From positions 1 to 64,000 of the IMG/VR virus record IMGVR_UViG_3300023179_009086: DNA of 64,000 nucleotides. One strand, given 5' to 3'. Positions 1 through 7,871 of this stretch are shown here, in pieces (the first letter of the stretch is position 1; each line of letters begins with the position of its first letter). This DNA is from a virus. The notes under the pieces are model-generated. The model made no database searches and was not told where the DNA came from. It worked only from the letters and a program-made list of their open reading frames with translations. The translations under genes and the position numbers were made by a program.

Positions 1-511
1 CTGCTTGATTAACTTTTTCTTTAAATTCTGGAGAATTATTGTATTTATTCTGAATGGAAGGAAACTTTCTTAGAGTAACTAGAGCTTCTTCAATAGGATG
101 AATTATTTCTTCAGGTTTCTTTTTATCCTCAATATATCTTAGGTAGAGCCAGGAGAGATAATCTTCGTTTAAGTTGGAAAGATCAATCTCAGCATATTTC
201 TCTTTAATTTTTTCAGATAATTCTTCAATTTTAGTTTTAGGCTTAGATTCAGTAGCTTCTTGAATTAATTTTTTTAATTCTTCAAAAGTAGGAGGTAGAG
301 GTGGATTTAAGTTTCCTTCTTCTAAAGTAGTATTTGGATCACTAGTTTTAATAAACTTGTTGTAGTACTGTACAGCTAGACCTGCAGCGGCTCTTTCACC
401 TGGATACTTGGAGATAAAGATAGTTCTTAAGGCATCCAAGTCTTTAGATTTGGTGGCAGCTAACTTAGTTAACAGATTGGAAAAATATAATTGTCTTTCA
501 GATTTTAACAT
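1..511 (-). CDS. Hypothetical protein, 3' end outside window (partial)
   Basis: An open frame runs without a stop from an ATG at 511 to the left edge, giving the first 170 residues of a protein that continues outside the window. The start is supported by a GGAG six bases upstream of the ATG. The visible part is charged and probably helical. It contains a segment with TIFISKYPGERAAAGLAV near the N-terminus and then long Lys/Glu-rich helices. I recognise no catalytic motif and no family. The gene follows the ribonucleotide reductase alpha gene, where a beta subunit (NrdB) could be expected, but no di-iron ligand motif is visible and I do not call it NrdB. Function unknown. Confidence 0.75.
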   Translation of the reverse strand, partial: MLKSERQLYFSNLLTKLAATKSKDLDALRTIFISKYPGERAAAGLAVQYYNKFIKTSDPNTTLEEGNLNPPLPPTFEELKKLIQEATESKPKTKIEELSEKIKEKYAEIDLSNLNEDYLSWLYLRYIEDKKKPEEIIHPIEEALVTLRKFPSIQNKYNNSPEFKEKVNQA

Positions 512-606
512 TTTTGCTCCAAAACTAATTAAAACTTAATTATTAATAAGTTTTGAGACTTTATTTGATTCTTCTGATAAATTAAGATTTTTTAAAATCT
601 TTGCAA

Positions 607-1512
607 TTATCCTTCGCAGGCCAGGCATTCTGATCCATCTGCTAGTTGTTTTAGATCAATCTCTTCAATTATATTTCTTTCTATTTTTTGAGAAACTTTG
701 TCTGCTTTAATAATTTTTTCCGATCTGCAGTAATAAAGAGTTTTTAAACCTTTCTTCCATGCAGTAAAGTGTACCGCATGAAGATATTTAATTCCGGTAT
801 CGGGCTTGAAAAATACATTGACTGACTGCCCCTGATCAATGAACTGCTGTCTATCTGCCGCATGATCAATTACCCATCTTTGGTCAATTTCGATTGCTGT
901 CTTAAATACAGATTTTGTCCAATCATCAAAAATATCTAAACTTTGAATAGAGCCGCCACTTGAAATAATACTTGACCAAATATCTTGATAATCAAGTTTT
1001 GAGCTCTTAGAACACATATCTTTTATTATTTGATCTAGATACCTATTTTTATTCATATACGAACCTGACAGCGTATCCTGTCTGTAACAATTTGCTTTAA
1101 ACGGTTCTATAGAAGGCGAGGTATTTCCTAGAATAATTGAGGATGAGTTATGTGTCACCACCCCATTTTCAAGAACATAATCATGTGTCGTTGGAACTTC
1201 AATATCAAAAGTTGGCATAATTTCGCCTGTCGCCATCACAGATTCGACATACCAGCCATTTGTAAGCTCCATTCCTGAAATGAGCTCAACCACCTTAACC
1301 CAATCATGCTCTTTGGTTAGAAACTTATGATTTGCCGTACATCTTATAGAGAAGACGGACTCTCCCTTAATCATTATTAAATCAAGAACTTCCACATATC
1401 CGTTGAAATAAAATTTATTTACATCAGCAATCCCTTCCGATGTTTTTATAGAAATATTATTATCAGACTCAAACCATTGCGGCTGCTTCATCTTCACATT
1501 TTTAACTTTCAT
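607..1512 (-). CDS. nrdA: Ribonucleotide reductase class I alpha, C-terminal part, fused to C-terminal half of a split intein
   Basis: Residues 1-122 look like the C-terminal part of an intein, ending in NGVVTHN followed by Ser123, the +1 nucleophile. Residues 123-301 are the C-terminal end of class I ribonucleotide reductase. This part has the conserved SSSIILGNTSPSIEP segment, the Tyr-Tyr radical-transfer pair at 260-261 (KTLYYC) and a C-terminal Cys pair (CLACEG, C296/C299) of the kind that re-reduces the active site. The ORF is in the same phase as the upstream nrdA part. Between them lie 27 bases with two in-frame TAA codons and an AGGA nine bases before the ATG, so it should be translated separately. 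The natural reading is trans-splicing to the upstream half, giving an alpha subunit of about 597 residues without an ATP cone. A pseudogene split by nonsense mutation is the alternative, but the ribosome binding site and intact splice residues argue against it. Confidence 0.9.
   Translation of the reverse strand: MKVKNVKMKQPQWFESDNNISIKTSEGIADVNKFYFNGYVEVLDLIMIKGESVFSIRCTANHKFLTKEHDWVKVVELISGMELTNGWYVESVMATGEIMPTFDIEVPTTHDYVLENGVVTHNSSSIILGNTSPSIEPFKANCYRQDTLSGSYMNKNRYLDQIIKDMCSKSSKLDYQDIWSSIISSGGSIQSLDIFDDWTKSVFKTAIEIDQRWVIDHAADRQQFIDQGQSVNVFFKPDTGIKYLHAVHFTAWKKGLKTLYYCRSEKIIKADKVSQKIERNIIEEIDLKQLADGSECLACEG
1147..1512 (-). mobile_element. C-terminal half of split intein 3 in nrdA
   Basis: The first 122 residues of the downstream nrdA ORF carry intein blocks B (CTANHKFLT, T59/H62), F (TFDIEVPTTHDYVLENG) and G (VVTHN, H121-N122), followed by Ser123. 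Block B is unusual in a C-fragment: in classically split inteins such as DnaE it lies in the N-fragment. The fragment also starts with a stretch resembling the post-block-A strands of an intein (NNISIKTSEGIADVN). This is the layout of atypically split inteins such as AceL-TerL, whose N-part is only about 25 residues. No endonuclease domain is visible. Confidence 0.85.
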
Positions 1513-1536
1513 TGTTTATTTCCTAGTATTTTGCGT

Positions 1537-1776
1537 TTAATTTATTAATATAATTTCGTCATTTTCCATTAACTCTGATGCAATAATGGATATTTCTGAG
1601 CCATCCCTACTTACCTTTAGGCTTTGACCAATATGAATTTCTTTGGATGTGCCATCATCGAAGTCAACAGTAAGATACTCGAATGATTTCATGTCGACAC
1701 CAAGCTTGGCGCCTATATCGTCAAATGATATTGATTCTCCATCACTAGAAATAATCTTTGTATCAGAAGTTACGCA
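1537..1776 (-). mobile_element. N-terminal half of split intein 3 in nrdA
   Basis: From C987 (IAPNA/CVTSDTKI) to the stop codon the ORF encodes 79 intein-like residues. The first 26 or so match the short N-part of AceL-type split inteins in layout (Cys, then DTKI, then an acidic S-F-D-D-I helix). The remaining 53 include VDFDDGTS and an ASELMENDEIIL end. They look like a second, degenerate copy of the block-B region, because the T-x-x-H motif is replaced by IHIGQS. The C-fragment supplies its own TANH block B, so the two halves overlap in content. Confidence 0.8.
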
Positions 1777-4734
1777 AGCATTTGGCGCAATCGCAAGGAT
1801 GTGACTAAATCTTTTTCCTGTTCCAACGGCATCGGGAGCTTCACCCCTTTCCTTTCCAAGCTCAAGGTCGGCAATATCTAATAAACCCCTAATTTGTTTA
1901 AACATTCTAATATTGGTTGATTTTGCCAAAGCACTTTCAAAAGGAATTCCTTTTTGCTGCAAATAAGCATGAAACCCAAGCGCCCCAATTCCTATAGACC
2001 TCTCTCTCATGGCGGAGAATTTAGCCCTTGATATTGACTCTGGAGCATTTTCAATAAAGTAAGTTAAAACATTGTCAAGCATTTCTGCAACATCTTTTAA
2101 GAAAAGAGGATCATCTTTCCACTGATCATATGTCTCTAGATTTAACGATGAAAGACAGCAAACCGCTGTTCTCTCATCTGATGTGGGAAGAATTATCTCC
2201 GAACAATTGTGTGTGATGACGCCATTACATACCCAGAGATGCTGGTCTGTATGAACTCCCACACAATAAACATCCTGTTTTCCCGCTGGTTCTATTTTTG
2301 TAATTTTTGAAGATTTTTCTGAATTATTTTCAAATTTATCGTTTGCAACATAAGGTGAGCCGACTATATGATTAATCTTGTAAATACTTGAATATTCGGA
2401 GATACAAACTGAGTTTGTATCGTCATCAATGTTTGATGTTACTCCAAGATTCGAAAGAATAAGTTGAAGGCTTGCAGCATCTTCTTTGAATGAGCAAATA
2501 CTTATTTTTGATACAAAGATATGCTTGTCAAAATCTATGGATGTAGATGATGACAAAATGATCTTGCTTATGTAAGAAATATGTGTTTGTTTATCTGAAT
2601 TCCAAAGCCAATTTGGAATCATCATGTTTTCTATTGAATGATTTTCTGAAAAGTACTCTCTTACTTTTTCTATATTATTCTGCGTTCCAAATACGCCCTC
2701 ATGTGACTGAATAAATATATCATCTCCGATGTTCAATTCTGAAAGTGCAATCGCTTCAACTTTTCCGTTCTTCTTTGCCAGAATCTTATGATACCCAGTG
2801 ACAGTATGAGTCATGCCATTGTCGAGAGTAACTTTGAATGTCTCTGCATTTCTCTCAATTAGATTCATCTTCGTGGACTTTACAGGGCCATCATTTGATG
2901 CAAGAATAAGATCCTCTCCAAGATCATAAAGCTCTTTTGCAGTCAACATTCCAAAATTAGTTGGGACTCTCTGATCTCCTGAGACGCAGAGATTACTCTG
3001 TCGAACTTGTAGGCCTTTACTTTTTAGAAAATCTGGGAGAAAGCGATTTGATGTATCGATAAAGTGAATGTATGGCTCTCCTGTCTGCATTCTCAGCTCT
3101 AAAATCTTTTGCCACAATTCTTTCGCAGACACAACCTCCTTCACCTGACCGGTGTGTGGCTCTTTTAGTTCCCATGAGTCATCAACATTAGGATCTATCA
3201 TAGATCTCTCAATAATCTTCATAAAACTATCAGATATATTTATTCCATGGTGGAGATTTAGACATCTCATGTTTTGATCGCCTGTTGGCTTTCTCATTTC
3301 AAGAAATATAGGAACGTCAGGATGAGAAATATCCAGATAAGCGGCGTAAGATCCTCTCCGTGTATTTCCGCAAACAATTGGCGTTTCTCCCGCTCTAACT
3401 ACAATCTTTCCGGTCCGGACCACACAACAATGGACCATTCCTTCATACTGAATATGTTCTTTTCTTAACTTTTCAAGAAGGAAGTAATTCTTACTCCCAA
3501 CAAAAACTGTATACATATCTTGCCTTGGCTTGTCTCTTTTTCTATGAAAGATTCTGCTCTGTCGGCCAGCAATTACAGAAAGCGCCTGAACAATCGATGC
3601 GTTTTCTTTTATAGTGCTAAAGTAAATAAAACTATGCTGCCTGTTTCTTGTTGCATCCCATTCCGCAATTTCTTCAAGCATGGCGGAGGCATCCTCTTGG
3701 GTAATTCTTGACAAATCAATCCAAGAGAGACTCTTTAGCCCATCAAAATTCATACCTTTAGCATAAACGCTAACAGTGCCGTCTAAATTGTTAGCCTGCC
3801 ATGTTTCCAAATCTAGATTTGATAGAATTTCTGTTATTCTTGAAATCTTTCTTTCTTTTTTTAGATGGAATTCACATACGCCGTCCGCCCTAATATGAGC
3901 ATCTGCCTGTATTGCAATTTTCAGGCGAGTAAGTGCATCTAGTTTGGATTGTGATCTAGACTTCTTTGCTGCGTTCCAGAACCTAACTTCATTATGAAAC
4001 TTCAATTCTGATGCACGAACCTTCTCTAGTTTTTTTGACCAGCCAGATTTAACTTTTCTCTCAACAACCATAGAGTGATCTTCCGTTACTGAAATTTCTA
4101 TTCCTCTAGTTTTGTTATAGAATTTGATTATATTCCCATTATATTTTTCAGATACTATTTCTAGTGGTTTTTCAAAACAGATTCCTCCATCATCATCGAT
4201 CACTGCAACATCGTCATTTTTAGTCAGTAGCTCCATAGGCTTCCAGCCTGAAGATGTCAGTATTTCTGTTCCGGGAACATAGCAATTCCCTTGTTTGAAA
4301 GCCAGGGATGAAGCATCATAAATCTTTAGGTGTGGCATAACACCAGTAGATTTGTCACCAGCCGACCTAATCCCAAAACCCAAACCAACGCCGCCGCCAA
4401 GCATTGATAACCAGTTTGTCTCAGAAAGAGTGTCTACCAGACCCTTGGCTGTATCAGGAATCCATGATAGAAAACAACTAATTGGTAAACCATACTTAGT
4501 TCTACCAAAGGACAGAATTGGGGTGGAATAGCTCAACCAATGCTTGCTAGCATAATCATAGAGTCTCTGGGCATGATCTTGATTTGAGGAGAATTGCTTT
4601 GAAACAAAAGCAAACCTCTGCTGTGGTGAGGTTTCTTCATCTCTCATGTATGATTCTTTTAACCTTTTTAGGCCTAACTCATCAAATAAAGAGTCTCTAC
4701 TATAATCTACATTAATTCCAAGATAACTAGACAT
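1537..4734 (-). CDS. nrdA: Ribonucleotide reductase class I alpha, N-terminal part, with two internal inteins and N-terminal half of a split intein
   Basis: This is the large subunit of ribonucleotide reductase, making dNTPs for phage replication. Extein segments are residues 1-150, 458-582 and 844-986. Active-site equivalents are visible. C87 (LPISCFLS) matches E. coli C225, N581 with C844 and E846 (SNL/CSE across intein 2) matches N437/C439/E441, and C859/C860 (AVCCLSSLN) match C462. There is no N-terminal ATP-cone, as in many short phage and NrdE-like enzymes. Intein 1 covers residues 151-457, intein 2 covers 583-843, and the N-part of a third runs from C987 to the stop at 1065. The ATG at 4734 has GGAG seven bases upstream. 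GC content here is visibly higher than in the glycan region. No beta subunit lies in the window. The ORF cannot give an active enzyme without three splicing events, one of them in trans. Confidence 0.95.
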   Translation of the reverse strand: MSSYLGINVDYSRDSLFDELGLKRLKESYMRDEETSPQQRFAFVSKQFSSNQDHAQRLYDYASKHWLSYSTPILSFGRTKYGLPISCFLSWIPDTAKGLVDTLSETNWLSMLGGGVGLGFGIRSAGDKSTGVMPHLKIYDASSLAFKQGNCYVPGTEILTSSGWKPMELLTKNDDVAVIDDDGGICFEKPLEIVSEKYNGNIIKFYNKTRGIEISVTEDHSMVVERKVKSGWSKKLEKVRASELKFHNEVRFWNAAKKSRSQSKLDALTRLKIAIQADAHIRADGVCEFHLKKERKISRITEILSNLDLETWQANNLDGTVSVYAKGMNFDGLKSLSWIDLSRITQEDASAMLEEIAEWDATRNRQHSFIYFSTIKENASIVQALSVIAGRQSRIFHRKRDKPRQDMYTVFVGSKNYFLLEKLRKEHIQYEGMVHCCVVRTGKIVVRAGETPIVCGNTRRGSYAAYLDISHPDVPIFLEMRKPTGDQNMRCLNLHHGINISDSFMKIIERSMIDPNVDDSWELKEPHTGQVKEVVSAKELWQKILELRMQTGEPYIHFIDTSNRFLPDFLKSKGLQVRQSNLCVSGDQRVPTNFGMLTAKELYDLGEDLILASNDGPVKSTKMNLIERNAETFKVTLDNGMTHTVTGYHKILAKKNGKVEAIALSELNIGDDIFIQSHEGVFGTQNNIEKVREYFSENHSIENMMIPNWLWNSDKQTHISYISKIILSSSTSIDFDKHIFVSKISICSFKEDAASLQLILSNLGVTSNIDDDTNSVCISEYSSIYKINHIVGSPYVANDKFENNSEKSSKITKIEPAGKQDVYCVGVHTDQHLWVCNGVITHNCSEIILPTSDERTAVCCLSSLNLETYDQWKDDPLFLKDVAEMLDNVLTYFIENAPESISRAKFSAMRERSIGIGALGFHAYLQQKGIPFESALAKSTNIRMFKQIRGLLDIADLELGKERGEAPDAVGTGKRFSHILAIAPNACVTSDTKIISSDGESISFDDIGAKLGVDMKSFEYLTVDFDDGTSKEIHIGQSLKVSRDGSEISIIASELMENDEIILIN
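2206..2988 (-). mobile_element. Intein 2 of nrdA (261 aa), inserted directly before the thiyl-radical cysteine
   Basis: The intein runs from C583 (CVSGDQRVPT) to N843 (NGVITHN), with Cys844 as +1 nucleophile. That cysteine is also the catalytic thiyl-radical residue (E. coli C439 equivalent, SNL/CSEI). The block-B area around residues 640-650 reads TVTGYHKIL (T645/H649). The central part, about residues 690-800, resembles a degenerate LAGLIDADG endonuclease: an SFKEDAASLQLILSNLGV segment is seen, but clear catalytic acidic motifs are not. The +1 Cys and the terminal His-Asn indicate splicing competence. Confidence 0.9.
3364..4284 (-). mobile_element. Intein 1 of nrdA (307 aa, with likely LAGLIDADG-type endonuclease region)
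   Basis: The intein runs from C151 (block A, CYVPGTEILT) to N457, with Thr458 as +1 residue (VCGN/TRRGS). Block B is SVTEDH (T217, H220). The C-terminal block reads VVRTGKIVVRAGETPIVCGN, with Gly instead of the usual penultimate His, a known variant. Residues of about 262-430 have the look of a DOD homing endonuclease, with A-x-x-A-D-A-H-x-x-A-D-G-like and F-x-L-K-K-x-R-K-I-x-R-I segments, but the LAGLIDADG helices are not textbook, so endonuclease activity is uncertain. The junction regenerates the extein reading FKQGN-TRRGSYAAY. Confidence 0.9.
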
Positions 4735-4751
4735 TTTATTTCTCCGATCTA

Positions 4752-5291
4752 TTATGATTCTAATTCTGGATTATACTGTTCCGATATTTGTCCATCTTTC
4801 CAAATTCTAACTAAATTTGTTTCTTCAGAAAGTGTAAATACTGATATAACATCTTTTCTCATTGAAAATGAGGCTGCGCTTATATGTCTAGTTCCACATC
4901 CATCTGGAACATCCAAAATTGGATTATCTACTGTTAGATAAATCTTACTACCTAATATTTGTCCATCTCTATTGATAACTATAGATCCATCATTGTTCTC
5001 TTTTATAAGAGAATGAAATTCTTTTTCAAAGGAACTAATGGAAATATTTAAATATTTTTGAATTGGATTTAATCCAATTTGCCTCATTCCTGGCACAATA
5101 TGATCTCGGTAAAAATCAAAATTACCAAAAACTATTAGGCAGCCAATATTGGCTGCTGTTTTATGAGAGGAATTTGAAATCTCAATTAAAGAATTATAGA
5201 TCTTCTTTTCTACTTTTTGAAACTCTCTTGCAGAGTTAAATTGAAAAGAAAAATCTACAGATGATACCTTCTGTAAATCTTCTGTAGTCAT
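4752..5291 (-). CDS. Diadenylate cyclase (DisA_N/DAC) domain protein, candidate c-di-AMP synthase
   Basis: DAC-domain enzymes condense two ATP to cyclic di-AMP. The signature motifs are recognisable. D101-G102-S103 sits where the family has DGA, followed by INRDGQILGSKIYL. G133-T-R-H136 sits where the family has GTRHR, and S155-E-E-T158 (LSEET) matches the conserved SEETG. The spacing from DG to RH is 34 residues, close to the family's roughly 31. Two deviations matter: DGA is DGS, and RHR is RHI, so activity is not assured. The 179-residue protein is essentially only the cyclase domain. It has no transmembrane helices (unlike CdaA) and no DisA linker or HhH DNA-binding domains. AGGA lies six bases before the ATG. 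It follows the prkA-yeaH-spoVR genes by 8 bp and precedes nrdA by 17 bp, so it is probably co-transcribed with both. Confidence 0.85.
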   Translation of the reverse strand: MTTEDLQKVSSVDFSFQFNSAREFQKVEKKIYNSLIEISNSSHKTAANIGCLIVFGNFDFYRDHIVPGMRQIGLNPIQKYLNISISSFEKEFHSLIKENNDGSIVINRDGQILGSKIYLTVDNPILDVPDGCGTRHISAASFSMRKDVISVFTLSEETNLVRIWKDGQISEQYNPELES

Positions 5292-5299
5292 TTGTTATC

Positions 5300-6682
5300 C
5301 TATCCGCTAAATCCATCCTCATCATAAGTAAGATGAACTTCTTCATTTTTAGCATTTATAGTCTGAATATTAATTGGATTTTTCCATATTTCATAAATAT
5401 ATTCACATACTTTTTCTATATGTTTGATATCCAAAGTTCCAATATGGGTACTTTCATGTTTTAATTGTAAAAATCCATCTTCCACACCGACGATGCTAAC
5501 CAGGGGTGCTCGATAGTCATAGAGATTTTTAACCAGGGACTCTGCAACATCATCTACATCAGTAGATACGACCTCTACTATTTCATCAAAATTATTTTTA
5601 TAATGTTTATAAGTAAACAACTCAAGTTCTTGTACTAATTCTTTAGTTAGATATCCTTTTACAAAAGAAATATCATCCTCTTCCTCTACTACTTCAAAAA
5701 CTTTTTGAAGTCCATTTATATTAGATTCTCCTTTTTGATATTTTTCATCCCATCTTTTTTTAATATCATTAAAAATAGAAAAACCCAAAAAATATGGATT
5801 AATATTTAATTTATTAGATCCAGGTTGAACTACTCTTTCATGTACTTTACAAAATTCTAAATGTTCTGATTGAGAAGTTAAATCAGTTTCATACATTAAA
5901 TCTGCATGGCAAAAACTTGCAAATCCTTCATTCATAATTTTTGTCATATATTGTGGATAAAAATAATAAGATTCTTCTCTAATTATTTCTAAAACATCTT
6001 TTTTCCATGATTCTAAATCTTTAGAATAATTTACCAAAAACCAAATAAGATCATATTCAGGATGTGGTGGAAAAGTGTCATTTAAAACATGCATTTTTTT
6101 AGAAGTAGCTGGAAGTCCGTGCATATCCGCAAATTCTCCATTGGAGATTTCTTTTATAAGAGTTCTTTTTTTTGGATATGGTTTTCTATGAATTCCTTTG
6201 TGCCAATCAATATGTTTATCTATTGCAAATCCTATATCCATTACTCTTTCTACTTCTTTTAAGCCATAATGAGCAATATACTCCTCTATTCTCTGAGCTC
6301 TTTCTGCAGCATGATAAACCATTTTATTATCTGTTTGTTTAAACAAAAAATTATTTTTAAAAAAATGAACATGTCCAAAAACATGGGCAGCTACCATTAG
6401 ATTAACAATATCTGAATTTGTATCTAATAAAAAAGCATAAGAAGGATCATTATTTAAAACTACTTCATAAATTTTTGAGTGTCCCATTTCTCCTTGCATT
6501 TTTTGATAATCATAAGATTGCCCATAAGACCAATGTCTAGCTCTAGTAGGTAATCCATAACTAACTACTTCTAACATTACTTCATTAGGAACTATTTCAA
6601 AATTAACTGGATAAAAGTTTAGTCCAAAATTTTTAGCCAATTTTTCCATTTCAACAATTTTTTCTGTTAATGTTTTAGACAT
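5300..6682 (-). CDS. spoVR: SpoVR/YcgB family protein
   Basis: SpoVR-family proteins (B. subtilis SpoVR, E. coli YcgB) act with PrkA and YeaH-type proteins in sporulation, stationary phase or stress. Their biochemical activity is not settled. The family signature is clear near the N-terminus: YGLPTRARHWSYGQSYDYQK, then an AAHVFGHVHFFKNN segment with closely spaced histidines, and AERAQRIEEYIAHYGL. The 460-residue length fits the family. I chose the ATG at 6682 rather than an in-frame ATG at 6706 because AGGA lies six bases upstream of 6682. This start overlaps the end of the DUF444 gene by 8 bases, which suggests translational coupling. The order PrkA, DUF444, SpoVR is that of the bacterial module. 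Confidence 0.93.
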   Translation of the reverse strand: MSKTLTEKIVEMEKLAKNFGLNFYPVNFEIVPNEVMLEVVSYGLPTRARHWSYGQSYDYQKMQGEMGHSKIYEVVLNNDPSYAFLLDTNSDIVNLMVAAHVFGHVHFFKNNFLFKQTDNKMVYHAAERAQRIEEYIAHYGLKEVERVMDIGFAIDKHIDWHKGIHRKPYPKKRTLIKEISNGEFADMHGLPATSKKMHVLNDTFPPHPEYDLIWFLVNYSKDLESWKKDVLEIIREESYYFYPQYMTKIMNEGFASFCHADLMYETDLTSQSEHLEFCKVHERVVQPGSNKLNINPYFLGFSIFNDIKKRWDEKYQKGESNINGLQKVFEVVEEEDDISFVKGYLTKELVQELELFTYKHYKNNFDEIVEVVSTDVDDVAESLVKNLYDYRAPLVSIVGVEDGFLQLKHESTHIGTLDIKHIEKVCEYIYEIWKNPINIQTINAKNEEVHLTYDEDGFSG

Positions 6683-7871
6683 TTTTATCCTTTTTTGCAA
6701 TACCATCTATATTAAAAAACATTTTTAATGCATCAAAGACTTCATCTTTAGAATTTACTTTCATAGTTACAAATCTTGTTCTTTTAATTTTTTTCTTTAA
6801 AATATCATGAAGAGTATCATAACCAGATTTATTCCATTGAATTTCTCTATCATTAGGGGCTATCTCTCCGTACCCTATGGCAGTACATAGTGGCAATAAT
6901 TTTTCAATATATTTAATACAAAGATTATTGTCTTCTCCCCAATTATCACCATCAGAGAATTCAAAAACATAATTATTCCAATATTCAACAGGGTGATGAT
7001 TTTGTATATGTTCGTACGCTAATTTAAAAGCAGTACTACAATTTGTACCACCAGAGCTTGAGATTTTAAAAAATTCTTTTTCCTCTACAATAAAAGCTTT
7101 AGAATCGTGAGCTATAAAAACAAAATCTATTTTTTTATATCTTCTTTTTAAAAATTGAACCATCCAAAAATAAAAACTTTTGGCAATATAAGTTTTTTCG
7201 TTATTCATGGATCCACTTCGATCCATCATAATATATACTGCAGCATTAGAATGATATTCTCTAACAATATCATAATTTTTATATCTTAAATCATCTTGAT
7301 TAAAGTTTGCAATTTTGGCTTCACCTTTTGCAGCATTTCTTTTTAGATTTTGAAGAATAGTTTTTTTCAAATCTAAGTTAGGCATAATGCCTTTTTTATC
7401 AATTGATGCAAATTCTTCATTTTCAATTTCAATAACAGAAGTTTGTTTTGGCTCCATCCATGGAAGGTTGAGTTCTTCCAACATAATGTCTACCAATTCA
7501 TCTATTGTAACGTCTGCATCAAAAGTTCTTTCACCTTCTTTATTTCCAGCTCCATCTCCGCTGGATTCTTCTGGCTGGCCACTTTTTATTTTAAATTTAT
7601 CACCCTTACCAGCTTTAACACCCTGACCGGTAGCATCTTGAGAATTCAATTTGCCATATTTGATTTTATATTGATCAAGAAATCTGATGGGAACTTTAAT
7701 TTTTTTATCCCCATCGGATGTAATGATATTATATTCGGTAATAAGATCTTTGCCATTTTTACGAATGGCATCTTTTACCAACTCTTTATGTCTATCTGAG
7801 TCTCTCTTACCTCTTCTTTTTAGCTTCCAGATATCAGAGAGATTCTCAGAGGATTTGGAAGTAGAGCTCAT
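6675..7871 (-). CDS. yeaH: YeaH/YhbH family protein (DUF444), von Willebrand A-like
   Basis: Residues 21-70 match the YhbH/YeaH N-terminal pattern (GKRDSDRHKELVKDAI, then KIKVPIRFLDQYKIKYG). Residues of about 210-385 form a von Willebrand A-like domain with a MIDAS motif D217-x-S-G-S221 (MDRSGSM) and a downstream threonine (SGGTNCSTAF). That domain probably binds a divalent metal and mediates protein contacts. A Gly/Ser/Lys-rich linker lies at about 85-118. The start codon overlaps the prkA stop by one base (TAATG), and the end overlaps the spoVR start. In bacteria the protein is encoded with PrkA and SpoVR and works with them under nutrient and stress conditions; the exact role is unknown. 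Confidence 0.93.
   Translation of the reverse strand: MSSTSKSSENLSDIWKLKRRGKRDSDRHKELVKDAIRKNGKDLITEYNIITSDGDKKIKVPIRFLDQYKIKYGKLNSQDATGQGVKAGKGDKFKIKSGQPEESSGDGAGNKEGERTFDADVTIDELVDIMLEELNLPWMEPKQTSVIEIENEEFASIDKKGIMPNLDLKKTILQNLKRNAAKGEAKIANFNQDDLRYKNYDIVREYHSNAAVYIMMDRSGSMNNEKTYIAKSFYFWMVQFLKRRYKKIDFVFIAHDSKAFIVEEKEFFKISSSGGTNCSTAFKLAYEHIQNHHPVEYWNNYVFEFSDGDNWGEDNNLCIKYIEKLLPLCTAIGYGEIAPNDREIQWNKSGYDTLHDILKKKIKRTRFVTMKVNSKDEVFDALKMFFNIDGIAKKDKNV

Noticed and set aside
1-511. The left-edge gene as ribonucleotide reductase beta subunit (NrdB)
   Set aside because: No di-iron ligand motifs or radical tyrosine region are visible in its 170 residues; only its position suggests it.
607-4734. Sequencing error or pseudogene as explanation for the broken nrdA
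   Set aside because: Two separate in-phase stops, a ribosome site before the second ATG and intact splice-junction residues on both sides fit a functional split intein better than a single base error. Reads would be needed to exclude it fully.
4752-5291. CBASS-type nucleotide defence system
   Set aside because: The domain is DAC and not CD-NTase-like, and no effector or Cap-type partner gene is adjacent.
7443-7799. Plus-strand open frame of 118 codons inside the DUF444 gene
   Set aside because: It is a reverse-strand shadow of a well-supported gene; it has no ribosome site and no recognisable protein motifs. The same holds for other plus-strand frames, such as 59421-59894.
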